From NCBI GenBank assembly GCA_002404605.1, contig DHKA01000081.1:609-39192 (forward strand): a stretch of 38,584 nt of DNA, written 5' to 3'. Under the pieces are notes generated by a model. That model saw only the letters and a program-made list of their open reading frames with translations. It had not been told where the DNA came from and made no database searches. Origin of the DNA: Clostridiales bacterium UBA4706 (lineage in GTDB: Bacteria; Bacillota; Clostridia; Oscillospirales; Oscillospiraceae). Position numbers and translations under genes: made by a program. Shown here one piece after another: positions 15,197 through 23,715 of the stretch (position 1 is its first letter; each line of letters starts with the position of its first letter).

Positions 15197-17025
15197 AAAA
15201 GCCGACCCAAAGCGCGGCGGCGCGCGCCGTCGCTTTCATCCTGTGCCTGCTCTGCGGCCTTACGGCGCTGCTCTGCGCCGCGGGGTATTATATGACCCGG
15301 ATCGACCGGGACGACACGCTCCCCGAGCCGGACTGTGTGTGGGTGTATCAGAACGGCATCCAATCTCTGCTCAACAACGCGCTGCTGGAGGAGCGGTATA
15401 CCGGCGAATTCCCCGAGCTTCCCTCGGGCTACTCCTATGTGGCGACGGATACGTCCACCGGCAAGGTGCTGTACGACAACCGGACGAAAAACGCCGTGCC
15501 GCTCGGCATCTCCGGCGGTTATTCCAGCGGAGTTAGCTGGATCGACGCGCAGACGTATCTCGAACCGAAGCAGACGCCCGGCGAGGAGCTTTCCATGCTC
15601 CGCACCTCGGTCGGAACGATGCTGCGCTATCAGAACGCCTATCTCCCCGTGGGCATTGTTTCGGCAGTGCTTTGCATCGCGCTCTTCGTCTTCCTCATGG
15701 CGGCCATGGGCAAAACGCCGGACGGCGTGAAGCTGCGCGGCATCCACCGCGTGCCGCTCGATCTCTTCCTCGCCGCGGCGCTGGCGGCGGTGGCCATTCC
15801 GGTGAATTTCTATTCCGATTCCGGCCTGTCGGATGTCCTGCTGTATAATTCGCTCTGGGTATGGATGATGCCCTTTATTCTTACGGCGCTCTGGATCGGC
15901 TTTGTCGTGCTGCTCGTGCTCTGCACGGTCTCCGCGCGCCTCCGCGCCGGAAAGTGGTGGAAAAATACCATCATCTATATCGTCTGCCGTTTCGTATACC
16001 GCGCCGTGCGCGGCCTTATCCGCGCGCTTCCTGTCGCGTGGAAGGGGATCCTTGTGTACGCGGTCGTGGTGCTGGTCAACGTTCTTGGCATGATACTCGC
16101 TTTCGGCGCGGGCAGCTTTTTCTTCTTCCTTCTGACGCTCGTGCTGGACGCCGCGGGGCTGTACTTCGTCATCTGCACCGTGCGTCAGCTCAAGGCGCTG
16201 CAAACGGCGGCGCAAAAGCTCGCCGCGGGCGATCTCACCTACACGGTGGACACGGAGAAAATGTATCCGGTGCTCAAGGAGCACGGCGACGATCTCAACG
16301 CCGTGAGCGTCGGCATGAACCGCGCCGTGAACGAGCGCATGAAGTCCGAGCGGTTCAAGACCGAACTCATCACGAATGTCAGCCACGATCTCAAAACGCC
16401 GCTCACGAGCATTGTGAGTTACGTCGATCTTCTCAAAAAAGAACCGATCGAAAGCGAACAGGCACAGGAATATATCGAAGTTTTAGACCGCCAGAGCCAG
16501 AAGCTCAAAAAGCTCACGACCGATCTCGTGGACGCGAGCAAGGCGAGCAGCGGCGCGCTGCCGGTGAATCTCGAAAAGATCGATCTCGGTGAGCTGCTGC
16601 GCCAGAGCGCGGGGGAGTATACCGAAAAGTTCGCTGCGGCGGCCATTACGCCGGTGCTGAATGTGCCGGAGGCGGAAACGTATGTCACGGCAGACGGGCG
16701 GCTTTTATGGCGCGTGCTGGATAATCTGCTGGGCAACGCGGTAAAATACGCGCAGAGCGGCACGCGGCTTTATCTGGAGTTGACGCCGGGCGAGACGGAA
16801 ACGGTGCTCACGCTCAAAAACATCTCCCGCGAGCCGCTGAACATCCCGGCGGAGGAGCTGATGGAGCGGTTCGTCCGCGGCGACGGCTCGCGCCATACGG
16901 ACGGCAGCGGACTGGGTCTTTCCATTGCCAATTCCCTCATGGAGCTCATGGGCGGAAAGCTCACGCTGACGCTCGACGGCGATCTTTTCAAGGCGGCTCT
17001 TGTGTTTCCGCAGAAAACCGTATAA
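15193..17025 (+). CDS. Polytopic membrane sensor histidine kinase
   Basis: The product has 610 residues; ATG 15193 overlaps the regulator stop. A first membrane segment (about 10-33) and an extracellular segment of about 115 residues precede several further membrane helices (about 152-174, 191-209, 218-246 and 285-330). A HAMP-like linker follows at about 330-385. The HisKA H-box is NVSHDLKTPLTS with His398, the N-box is DNLLGNAVKYA and the G-box is GSGLGLSIANSLMELMGG. The kinase phosphorylates the response regulator encoded immediately upstream. The many membrane helices and small external loop suggest sensing of an envelope or membrane cue, but this is inference. Confidence 0.95.
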   Translation: MKKPTQSAAARAVAFILCLLCGLTALLCAAGYYMTRIDRDDTLPEPDCVWVYQNGIQSLLNNALLEERYTGEFPELPSGYSYVATDTSTGKVLYDNRTKNAVPLGISGGYSSGVSWIDAQTYLEPKQTPGEELSMLRTSVGTMLRYQNAYLPVGIVSAVLCIALFVFLMAAMGKTPDGVKLRGIHRVPLDLFLAAALAAVAIPVNFYSDSGLSDVLLYNSLWVWMMPFILTALWIGFVVLLVLCTVSARLRAGKWWKNTIIYIVCRFVYRAVRGLIRALPVAWKGILVYAVVVLVNVLGMILAFGAGSFFFFLLTLVLDAAGLYFVICTVRQLKALQTAAQKLAAGDLTYTVDTEKMYPVLKEHGDDLNAVSVGMNRAVNERMKSERFKTELITNVSHDLKTPLTSIVSYVDLLKKEPIESEQAQEYIEVLDRQSQKLKKLTTDLVDASKASSGALPVNLEKIDLGELLRQSAGEYTEKFAAAAITPVLNVPEAETYVTADGRLLWRVLDNLLGNAVKYAQSGTRLYLELTPGETETVLTLKNISREPLNIPAEELMERFVRGDGSRHTDGSGLGLSIANSLMELMGGKLTLTLDGDLFKAALVFPQKTV

Positions 17026-17032
17026 TATTTTT

Positions 17033-17064
17033 GCCGGACGGGGAACCAAACGATCCCGTCCGGC
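17033..17064 (+). terminator. Perfect stem-loop after the kinase gene (weak terminator or attenuator)
   Basis: GCCGGACGGG (17033-17042) pairs with CCCGTCCGGC (17055-17064) around a 12-base loop, 7 bases after the kinase stop. Only a poor T-run (GTCTATATCT) follows, so partial read-through into the lipoprotein genes is likely. Confidence 0.5.
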
Positions 17065-17110
17065 GTCTATATCTGCGAAAACCCAAAGGAATAACGAAAG
17101 GAAAGACTCC

Positions 17111-18076
17111 ATGAAGATGAAACGATTTGCCGCAGCGCTTTTGGCGCTGATCCTGTGCGCGGCGTTTATGACCGCCTGCTCTCCAAAGCCGGAGCAGCCC
17201 GCCGCGACGTCCGGCGACGCAGCTGCCGAGTCCACGGCAACGGCGGAACCGACGGCCGAGCCGACGAGCGCTCCGACGCCTGTGCCGCAGGAAACCACCG
17301 CAGTGCCTGAGAAAACCGATACGACCGTCCCGGTGACACCGGAGAAGAACGGCATGTACGATGTGCTCTGCGATCTTTTCAACAATTATCACCCCGGCAC
17401 GGCGGGCAGCTCGCTCACGGGCGCGCGCATCGCCGCGACCATTGTGGACTTCTCGCTCACCAACGGCCTGGACGCCGTGCGCTCCGGCGCTGCGGCCTTC
17501 GATCTCGGCGAGGAGACGGAGTTCGGCGAGAAATTCACCGACAAGCTCACCGCAATGTATGAGACCGCGATGGGGCTTTACGGCGAGAGCGGGAAAAATC
17601 TTCTGACCGACGGCGGCTATACGCCGACCAATTACCCGTACAGCGCCAAAGACGTGCGCGAGGCCTATACCGCGATCTTCGCCGAGCGCGGCTACGAAGT
17701 CCCCGCCGTGGTGCGCATTTACCGCAGCGACGCCAATGCTGAGCACTTCCTCGCCTTCGGCATGCAGCTCGACGGCACGGAGATCACCGCCGATGCGCTC
17801 AACGGTGCAATGGACGGTCTTATCTTTGAAAATGGCGCGGCGTTCAACACCGTTGCCGTCGATGATGCCGGACACATTACCGCCGATCTCAACGACGCCT
17901 TCGCCGTACAGCTGCGCTCTATCGGTACGACCGGGGAATATTTCCTCGTCGGCGGCATCGTCAACACGCTGCTCGACGCCTTTGACGGCACGGATGTCGC
18001 GCTCACCGTGAACGGCGCGCCGCTCGAGAGCGGCCATACGGTCTACGATACGGCGCTCACGCGCTTTGAGGAGTAA
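17111..18076 (+). CDS. GerMN-domain lipoprotein
   Basis: The product has 321 residues. ATG 17111 has AAAGG at 17097-17101. The lipoprotein signal ends in FMTAC with Cys near residue 21, followed by a Thr/Pro/Ala-rich spacer to about residue 75. The C-terminal third matches the GerMN (sporulation and germination) pattern: FNTVAVDDAGHITADLNDAF, then GIVNTLLDAFDGTDVALTVN. GerMN domains occur in spore germination protein GerM and in many non-spore envelope lipoproteins such as LpqB. The gene follows a two-component system and is separated from the DUF3298 lipoprotein gene by 8 bp, so all four may be co-regulated. The specific role is unknown. Confidence 0.8.
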   Translation: MKMKRFAAALLALILCAAFMTACSPKPEQPAATSGDAAAESTATAEPTAEPTSAPTPVPQETTAVPEKTDTTVPVTPEKNGMYDVLCDLFNNYHPGTAGSSLTGARIAATIVDFSLTNGLDAVRSGAAAFDLGEETEFGEKFTDKLTAMYETAMGLYGESGKNLLTDGGYTPTNYPYSAKDVREAYTAIFAERGYEVPAVVRIYRSDANAEHFLAFGMQLDGTEITADALNGAMDGLIFENGAAFNTVAVDDAGHITADLNDAFAVQLRSIGTTGEYFLVGGIVNTLLDAFDGTDVALTVNGAPLESGHTVYDTALTRFEE

Positions 18077-18084
18077 GTAACTTT

Positions 18085-20100
18085 ATGAGCATGAAAAAGA
18101 AAGTCCTATCGCTGCTGCTCTGCGTGGCGCTCTCGCTCTCGCTCGCGGCGTGCTCTGCGCAGCCGGAAACGAGCGCGGAGCCGGCGGCGACGGCGGATCC
18201 CACGCCCGTACCGCCTGTCTCCTCGCCGGAAGCTACCGCCGAACCGGACCCGGTTGTGGAAAACCTTAATGTTCCCATCGTCTCTGCCCGGCGCGAAAAT
18301 GAAGATTTCTATACCGCCGACAATGCTACGCTTCTGCTCACCTATGCCTGCGCCGAGCCGGTCGTTTCCATGAACGGGAACGACGCCTCCGTCGCCGCGA
18401 TCAACGAAGCGCTGCACAAGCAGTATACGGATTTTGCCGTCGGCGTCGAGTCGAGCGACGAGTACGCGGTTTCCGGCAAGGAAAACTACCTGGCCGCGGC
18501 GAAGGAGGATCTCGCCTGGCAGACGGAAAACGGCAATACCTCGGGCTTTTATTCCTACAGCCTTATGCGCCAGATGAACGTCCGCTATAATGCCCGGTAT
18601 CTGCTGAGCATCACCTACGACGACACGTCGTATCTCGGCGGCGCGCACGGCTACACCGGCCGCTACGGTCACACCTTCGATATCCGCACCGGCCGGGAGC
18701 TGACGCTCGCGGATCTTGCGGACAACTACGACGCCTTCCTCTCCGCCGCCGTCGATCAGCTCAAGGATATTAGCTACGGTGCAGAATACGCCGCCTACGG
18801 CCTGAACGAGGGCTATGAGGATCAGCTTGCCGGTCTCTTCCGCGACGGCAACTGGTACTTTAACGACGAGGGCCTGGTCCTTATGGCAAACCCCTATGAG
18901 CTTGCGAGCTACGCTGCAGGCCTCATTGAGTTCACGCTGCCGTACGTCTGGCTCGCCTATCAGATCAAGGCGGACTATCTCCCCGCCGACAGCACAGCGG
19001 ACGGAACGCTTACCGCCGAGCTGAACGAAAGTGCAGATGCTGCCGGGAACGCAACGTATGCCTACGACACCGGTACGGGCGGTCTCGGCGCGTGTGTCAC
19101 GTTCACCGCCTCCGGCACGGTCGAGGACGTTGAGCTCAACGCCGTGACGTATCTGGAATACTCCAACCTCTACCGTGTGGACGGCACGCTCTGGTACGCC
19201 GGGCGTCTCGCCGACGGCGAGAGCGTCTGCGTGCAGACGTGGATCCCGGATGTGATGCCGAATCTCTCCCTCTCCTGGCGCGATGCCGAGGGCGAGCACG
19301 TAAAGTATATTTCCCAGAGCGGGATGGACGGCTCTCTCATCCTCATGGACGGAGAACCGTATGCCGAGCGTCCGGTGGACATCTCCGGCAAGAGCGTGTA
19401 TCACTATGACATCAACGGCGACTATGCCGCCGAGGAGATCACCGTAACGGCGACCGATGCCGGCGGCATCAACGAGTACACCATCGCCGTGAACGGCACG
19501 GTGCTCGACCGCACGAACATGCCTGTGGGCGACCGGTACGATCTCTGGATCTGTGATCTGGACGGCGACGGCATTTGCGAGCTTTTGTTCGCCGCCGATC
19601 CGGGCAGCGACGATTACCGCACCTGCGGCTGGCACGGCGACACGCTCGAGCCGATCGAGTTCACCGGCGACGCGCGCTACGGCGCGGATCCGAACGGTCT
19701 TACCGGCAGTCTCGACGGGCGCGTCGTGTTCAGCGGCGGCATCCCGATGCTCGAGGCGTGGTACTATCAGCTCGGCACCTACCGCGCATCCATCGGCATG
19801 AACGGCACGTCCGACGGCGTTGTGACGCTCGATCCCTCTTTGAAATGGAACTACCGCGGCAGCTACTACTATCTGACCGTGGCGAAGATCCTGCCGGTGT
19901 ATCTCGATGAGGGCGGCACCGCCGTACTGACGCCGGGTGAGAAGCTCATCCTGACCGGTACGGACGGGCAGAACACCTTCTTCCGCACCGAGGACGGCCG
20001 CACCGGATCGATCCGGCTGGAATACGATGGGGAAGGCGGCTGGACCATCAACGGCGAGAGCGAAGAGAACTTCTTTGAAATGCTTCCCTACGTCGGCTGA
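18085..20100 (+). CDS. Lipoprotein with DUF4163/DUF3298 (RsiV-like) region
   Basis: The product has 671 residues. ATG 18085 is 11 bases from GAGGAG (18068-18073), preferred over ATG 18091. The lipobox LAAC is followed by a Pro/Glu/Ala spacer. Residues about 70-170 resemble DUF4163, and about 185-290 match DUF3298 (DTSYLGGAHGYTGRYGHTFD, then WYFNDEGLVLMANPYELASY, then FTLPYVWL), the extracellular fold of the anti-sigma factor RsiV and of PdaC-like proteins. The long C-terminal half is beta-rich and includes LDGDGICELLFA, an FG-GAP-like calcium-type motif. It is the last gene before a cluster of hairpins. RsiV binds lysozyme, but a similar activity here is only a possibility. Confidence 0.8.
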   Translation: MSMKKKVLSLLLCVALSLSLAACSAQPETSAEPAATADPTPVPPVSSPEATAEPDPVVENLNVPIVSARRENEDFYTADNATLLLTYACAEPVVSMNGNDASVAAINEALHKQYTDFAVGVESSDEYAVSGKENYLAAAKEDLAWQTENGNTSGFYSYSLMRQMNVRYNARYLLSITYDDTSYLGGAHGYTGRYGHTFDIRTGRELTLADLADNYDAFLSAAVDQLKDISYGAEYAAYGLNEGYEDQLAGLFRDGNWYFNDEGLVLMANPYELASYAAGLIEFTLPYVWLAYQIKADYLPADSTADGTLTAELNESADAAGNATYAYDTGTGGLGACVTFTASGTVEDVELNAVTYLEYSNLYRVDGTLWYAGRLADGESVCVQTWIPDVMPNLSLSWRDAEGEHVKYISQSGMDGSLILMDGEPYAERPVDISGKSVYHYDINGDYAAEEITVTATDAGGINEYTIAVNGTVLDRTNMPVGDRYDLWICDLDGDGICELLFAADPGSDDYRTCGWHGDTLEPIEFTGDARYGADPNGLTGSLDGRVVFSGGIPMLEAWYYQLGTYRASIGMNGTSDGVVTLDPSLKWNYRGSYYYLTVAKILPVYLDEGGTAVLTPGEKLILTGTDGQNTFFRTEDGRTGSIRLEYDGEGGWTINGESEENFFEMLPYVG

Positions 20101-20106
20101 CGCCTT

Positions 20107-20266
20107 CAAACAACCCCCACTCCGTTGAGAGGGTTGTTTGAGAGGATCGCGGCTCGCCGCAGCGCACTCACTGCGTTCGCACGTTTGCGAGCCGAGAGGA
20201 ATTTTCTCCGACGCACATGTCGCCGGAGAAAATGCATTGAAATTTATTTGCTCCTGCGGGAGCAAA
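20107..20266. repeat. Cluster of four hairpins, probable dispersed intergenic element
   Basis: Four stems follow each other: CAAACAACCC (20107-20116)/GGGTTGTTTG (20131-20140); CGGCTCGC (20150-20157)/GCGAGCCG (20187-20194); ATTTTCTCCG (20201-20210)/CGGAGAAAAT (20224-20233); TTTGCTCC (20247-20254)/GGAGCAAA (20259-20266). No gene is credible. The array makes up most of the 341-bp gap between the DUF3298 gene and glgP and looks like a mosaic repeat element. A 91-codon antisense frame across it is rejected. Confidence 0.6.
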
Positions 20267-20296
20267 CTCTGGTGAGACCTTTTTTCCAACGCAGAT

Positions 20297-20339
20297 AAAG
20301 GCCGGAACACAGAAAAAGACCTGTGTTCCGGCCTTTTTT
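20297..20339 (+). terminator. Strong intrinsic terminator upstream of glgP
   Basis: AAAGGCCGGAACACAG (20297-20312) pairs perfectly with CTGTGTTCCGGCCTTT (from 20321), then TTTT. It ends transcription from the lipoprotein region, just before the glgP promoter. Confidence 0.9.
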
Positions 20340-20350
20340 ATAAAAACCGC

Positions 20351-20379
20351 TTGCAGAGCGCAGGAAAAACGGTTATAAT
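20351..20379 (+). promoter_or_regulatory. Sigma-A promoter of glgP
   Basis: -35 TTGCAG (20351-20356), 17-bp spacer, -10 TATAAT (20374-20379), placed between a terminator and the glgP start. Confidence 0.82.
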
Positions 20380-20393
20380 GCACCCGATGGCTT

Positions 20394-20407
20394 TGGAATC
20401 GTTTCCA
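20394..20407 (+). promoter_or_regulatory. LacI/cre-like operator of glgP
   Basis: TGGAATCGTTTCCA is the exact reverse complement of the operator in front of the sugar-binding protein gene (23650-23663). It begins 15 bp after the -10 box, within the first bases of the transcript, a position that blocks initiation or elongation. It probably binds the LacI regulator encoded at 27019-28023; CcpA is an alternative, as the site differs from a cre consensus at about one position. Confidence 0.8.
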
Positions 20408-20441
20408 CGGCACTATTCCATCATGGAAAGGACAGAGAAAC

Positions 20442-22766
20442 ATGATCTATTCTCCGCAGGATCTTCTCGATACCACGGAATCTCTGCTGAAATATGATGA
20501 GGACGAGCGCCTCGGCGAGGCCTCGCCCCAGCATCTGCACAACGCCCTCGGCCGGGCGGTGATGATCGCGGTGGGGGACAACTGGGCCAAGTCCCGTGCC
20601 CGCCGCGCCGGAAAGCGCAAAGCGTTTTATCTCTCCGCCGAGTATCTTGTCGGGCGGCTCGTATACAATAACCTTTTCAATCTCGGCATTCTCGACGAGA
20701 TGCGCCGGGTGTTCGCCGAGCGCGGCATCGATCTTGCCTGTCTCGAGGAGATCGAGGACGCGGCTCTCGGCAACGGCGGTTTGGGCCGTCTTGCCGCGTG
20801 CTATATGGACAGCGCCGCCACCTGCGGCGTGCCGCTGAGCGGCTACGGCCTGCGTTACCGCTTCGGCCTTTTCAAGCAGAGCTTCGAAAACGGCGCGCAG
20901 AAGGAGTCTGCCGATGATTGGGAAAAGCACGGCGACCCCTGGAGCTTCTGCCGCGAAAAGCACACCGTCCGCGTCCACTTTGCCGACCAGACGGTGCTCG
21001 CCGTGCCGTACGATACGCCGGTCATCGGCTATCATACCAACAATGTCGCAACGCTGCGTCTCTGGCAGTGCGAGGCCGAGCAGGAGTTCGACTTTGACGC
21101 GTTCAACTCGCAGGACTATGAGCGCGCGCTCACCGAGAAAAACCGCGCCGAGGACATCACCCGCGTCCTCTACCCGAACGACAGCACCCGCGAGGGCAAG
21201 CGTCTGCGCATCAAGCAGCAGTATTTCCTCTCGAGCGCGTCGCTGCAGGACATTCTGCGTACCTACAAGACCTCCGGCAACGGCGATCTTCAGCGCCTCG
21301 GCGAGTTCATCGCCGTGCAGCTCAACGATACGCACCCCGCCATGTCCATCCCCGAGCTCATCCGTCTGCTTATGGCCGAGGGCATCGACTTTGACCGTGC
21401 CTTTGACATTACCCGCAGCGTTTTCTCCTATACGAACCACACCGTCATGGGCGAAGCGCTCGAGCGCTGGGATATGGACCTTCTGCGCAGCGTTGTGCCG
21501 GAGATCTGCGACATTCTCATGAAGATCGAAGAGCGCCTGCAGCAGGAGTTCCCCGGTGCGAACCTCCACGTCGTCTGCGACAACCAGGCGCGCATGGCCG
21601 ACCTTTCGGTGTATATGTCCCGCAAAGTGAACGGCGTTGCGGAGATCCACAGCCAGATCCTCCGGGACGATCTTTTCCGCGCGTGGAACGAGAAATACCC
21701 CGGCCGCATCGTGAACGTCACGAACGGCATCACGCCGCGCCGCTGGCTCGGTCTCTGCAACCCGGAGCTCACCGAGCTCATCCGCGCGGAGATCGGCGAG
21801 GGCTTCCTGCGCGATCTTGACCGCATCGGCTATCTGCGCGAGCACGTGAACGATGAGCTCGCCATGCTCTTCAACGCCGTCAAGCTGCAGAAGAAGAGCC
21901 AGCTCGCCGCGCACATCCGCGCCGCGGAGGGCGTGGACATTCCCGAAGAGTTCGTGTTCGATGTGCAGGTCAAGCGTGCGCACGAATATAAGCGCCAGCT
22001 GATGAACGCTCTGTGCCTCGCCGACTTCTATTTCGAGATCAAAAACGGCGGTCTCACCGATATGCCGCCCACAGCGTTCATCTTCGGCGCGAAAGCCGCC
22101 CCCGGCTACCGCCGCGCGAAGGCCGTCATCCGCTACATCAACCGTCTTGCCGAGCTTGTGAACAATGACCCCGATGTGAACGGCAAAATGCGCATCGTGT
22201 TCGTGCAGAACTACAATTGCTCCTACGCCGAAAAGATCATCCCCGCGGCGGACATCTCTGAGCAGATCTCCCCGGCGGGCACGGAGGCCTCCGGCACGGG
22301 CAATATGAAGCTCATGCTAAACGGCGCGGTGACGCTCGGCACGATGGACGGCGCAAACGTCGAGATCGTCCGGCAGGCCGGGCTGGAGAACAACTACATC
22401 TTCGGCGGCACCGTCGAGGAGAACAATGCCGTGCGCGATACCTACGACCCCAAGGCGCTCTACGATTCCGACGAGCGCATCCGCCGCGCGCTCGATACGC
22501 TCGTGGATGGCACCGTGCCGACCGATGACGATCAGAAGGAGCTCTTCGACGCCATTCTCCAGGGCGCAAGCTGGCACCGCCCGGACAACTACTTTGTCCT
22601 GCGCGACTTTGAAAGCTACCGCGAGGCGCGGCTGCACGCGCTCAGAGATTGGAAGGACCGCGTATCCTTTGGCAAAAAATGTCTTTACAACATCGCCGCG
22701 GCGGGCATGTTCTCGTCCGACCGCGCCATCCGCCAGTACGCGGAAAATATCTGGGAGCTGCACTGA
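20442..22766 (+). CDS. glgP: Glycogen/maltodextrin phosphorylase
   Basis: The product has 774 residues. ATG 20442 follows AAAGGA at 20427-20432. It catalyses phosphorolysis of alpha-1,4-glucan ends to glucose-1-phosphate with pyridoxal phosphate as cofactor. The cofactor site is clear: EASGTGNMKLMLNGA with Lys623, followed by TLGTMDGANVEI. Other family marks are YLSAEYLVGR, EDAALGNGGLGRLAACYMDS, QLNDTHPAMSIPELIRLL and FVQNYNCSYAEKIIPAADIS. Length is slightly below the common 790-830 residues. It has its own promoter and an operator shared with the ABC transporter 3 kb downstream, so glucan uptake and phosphorolysis are probably controlled together. A perfect bidirectional terminator follows. 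Confidence 0.96.
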   Translation: MIYSPQDLLDTTESLLKYDEDERLGEASPQHLHNALGRAVMIAVGDNWAKSRARRAGKRKAFYLSAEYLVGRLVYNNLFNLGILDEMRRVFAERGIDLACLEEIEDAALGNGGLGRLAACYMDSAATCGVPLSGYGLRYRFGLFKQSFENGAQKESADDWEKHGDPWSFCREKHTVRVHFADQTVLAVPYDTPVIGYHTNNVATLRLWQCEAEQEFDFDAFNSQDYERALTEKNRAEDITRVLYPNDSTREGKRLRIKQQYFLSSASLQDILRTYKTSGNGDLQRLGEFIAVQLNDTHPAMSIPELIRLLMAEGIDFDRAFDITRSVFSYTNHTVMGEALERWDMDLLRSVVPEICDILMKIEERLQQEFPGANLHVVCDNQARMADLSVYMSRKVNGVAEIHSQILRDDLFRAWNEKYPGRIVNVTNGITPRRWLGLCNPELTELIRAEIGEGFLRDLDRIGYLREHVNDELAMLFNAVKLQKKSQLAAHIRAAEGVDIPEEFVFDVQVKRAHEYKRQLMNALCLADFYFEIKNGGLTDMPPTAFIFGAKAAPGYRRAKAVIRYINRLAELVNNDPDVNGKMRIVFVQNYNCSYAEKIIPAADISEQISPAGTEASGTGNMKLMLNGAVTLGTMDGANVEIVRQAGLENNYIFGGTVEENNAVRDTYDPKALYDSDERIRRALDTLVDGTVPTDDDQKELFDAILQGASWHRPDNYFVLRDFESYREARLHALRDWKDRVSFGKKCLYNIAAAGMFSSDRAIRQYAENIWELH

Positions 22767-22782
22767 ACTGGCACACAAAATC

Positions 22783-22824
22783 AAAAATGTCCTCTGCGCA
22801 TCGGGTTGCGCAGAGGACATTTTT
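22783..22824. terminator. Bidirectional terminator between glgP and the DUF624 gene
   Basis: An 18-bp perfect stem (22783-22800 with 22807-22824, loop TCGGGT) is flanked by A5 on one side and T5 on the other, so it can stop transcription from both convergent genes. Confidence 0.93.
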
Positions 22825-22843
22825 CGTATGTTCGTTTGACCGG

Positions 22844-23476
22844 TCATTCCGTTTCGCCCGGCAGGAAGGGTGCGAACGGCTTTTGCATCAGCCAGAGATC
22901 CGTGTAGCACGTCACCGCCGAGAGCAGCACGAGCCAGAGAACGCTCACACCGTAGAATGCCGCCGGAGAGACAACGAAGAGGATCACCGGCAGCAGATGG
23001 ATCACCGCCATGAGAAGCGTCCGCGGCAGGTATCCGACGCCGAGAAGCACCGCGTTCTTGATCGTGTTCCAGAGCGTATTATCAAAGGTGGCCGTGAGCG
23101 GGAAGGCCCAGATGAACACCATCAGCCACAGCGCAAAGCAGATGCCCGGCAGCGCCAGCCAGAGGATCTGGTCCGGGAACAGGCGGCGCAGCAGGAATAC
23201 GTCCGCGCCAATGAGTGCGAGCGCTGCGAGCAGGATGAGCCATAGCAGCGTGGACTTTTTGAAATTGGCGCGGAACGCGCTGAAAAACGCCGCGCTGTTC
23301 CAATGCCCCGATTCACGGATCATATTCCGCACCGCCGTGCAGAGCGCCGCGGTCGAAGCGCCGATCGTAATGACCGGCAGCGAGCACACGACCCACAGGA
23401 TGTTCAGCCACGCGAGCTCCGCCGCCTGTGTGAGAAAGCGCAGGATGGGGGAGCTGGGATCAAAGAGTTTTTTCAT
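22844..23476 (-). CDS. DUF624 (YesL-like) membrane protein
   Basis: The product has 210 residues on the minus strand. The ATG complement lies at 23474-23476, and the ribosome site GGAGG is complementary to 23484-23488. The N-terminus MKKLFDPSSPILRFLTQAAE is followed by WLNILWVVCSLPVITIGAST, a typical DUF624 start, and about five hydrophobic segments fill the protein (for example LLWLILLAALALIGADVFLL). The family is repeatedly found next to carbohydrate ABC importers in Firmicutes. It is divergent from the sugar-binding protein gene, with which it shares a 239-bp control region. The molecular role is unknown; a link to sugar uptake is inferred from position. Confidence 0.88.
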   Translation of the reverse strand: MKKLFDPSSPILRFLTQAAELAWLNILWVVCSLPVITIGASTAALCTAVRNMIRESGHWNSAAFFSAFRANFKKSTLLWLILLAALALIGADVFLLRRLFPDQILWLALPGICFALWLMVFIWAFPLTATFDNTLWNTIKNAVLLGVGYLPRTLLMAVIHLLPVILFVVSPAAFYGVSVLWLVLLSAVTCYTDLWLMQKPFAPFLPGETE

Positions 23477-23502
23477 ATCGCCACCTCCGGGAGAATAAGC
23501 CT

Positions 23503-23532
23503 ATTATACAGGAACAAATGACCGCATGACAA
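23503..23532 (-). promoter_or_regulatory. Promoter of the DUF624 gene
   Basis: On the minus strand, -35 TTGTCA (complement of 23527-23532), 18-bp spacer and -10 TATAAT (complement of 23503-23508), about 27 bp upstream of the start codon. The operator-like palindromes of the divergent region lie outside this core promoter. Confidence 0.7.
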
Positions 23533-23585
23533 GACCATCCGCACAAAAAATTGATGACGTTTTTGTATAAATGGCATAAAGTTAA

Positions 23586-23603
23586 GCGTTTTCGCCGAAA
23601 CGC
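23586..23603 (+). promoter_or_regulatory. Second palindrome upstream of the transporter -35 box
   Basis: GCGTTTTCGCCGAAACGC is an imperfect 18-bp dyad ending 2 bp before the -35 box at 23606. Its position suits an activator or a second operator allowing looping with the site at 23648-23665. Confidence 0.4.
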
Positions 23604-23605
23604 CC

Positions 23606-23634
23606 TTGCATTATTTCTACAAAGGCGATAGAAT
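23606..23634 (+). promoter_or_regulatory. Sigma-A promoter of the sugar ABC transporter operon
   Basis: -35 TTGCAT (23606-23611), 17-bp spacer, -10 TAGAAT (23629-23634). Confidence 0.8.
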
Positions 23635-23647
23635 ACAGACAAGCTCG

Positions 23648-23665
23648 ATTGGAAACGATTCCAAT
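23648..23665 (+). promoter_or_regulatory. LacI-type operator of the transporter operon
   Basis: ATTGGAAACGATTCCAAT is a near-perfect 18-bp dyad with the central CG typical of LacI/GalR operators. The 14-bp core starts 16 bp after the -10 box, the same geometry as at glgP. The operon it controls ends with its likely repressor gene. Confidence 0.85.
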
Positions 23666-23715
23666 TCAGCGCTTTGCTTATGGAAACCCATTATAAAATT
23701 AGGAGGAAACAAACA

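Noticed and set aside
18106..20310. Minus-strand frame of 734 codons over the DUF3298 lipoprotein gene
   Set aside because: Shadow of the sense gene; it runs through the hairpin cluster and has no family motif.
20168..20443. Minus-strand 91-codon frame in the gap before glgP
   Set aside because: It is composed of the hairpin repeats and the glgP promoter region, so it is repeat-derived and not a gene.
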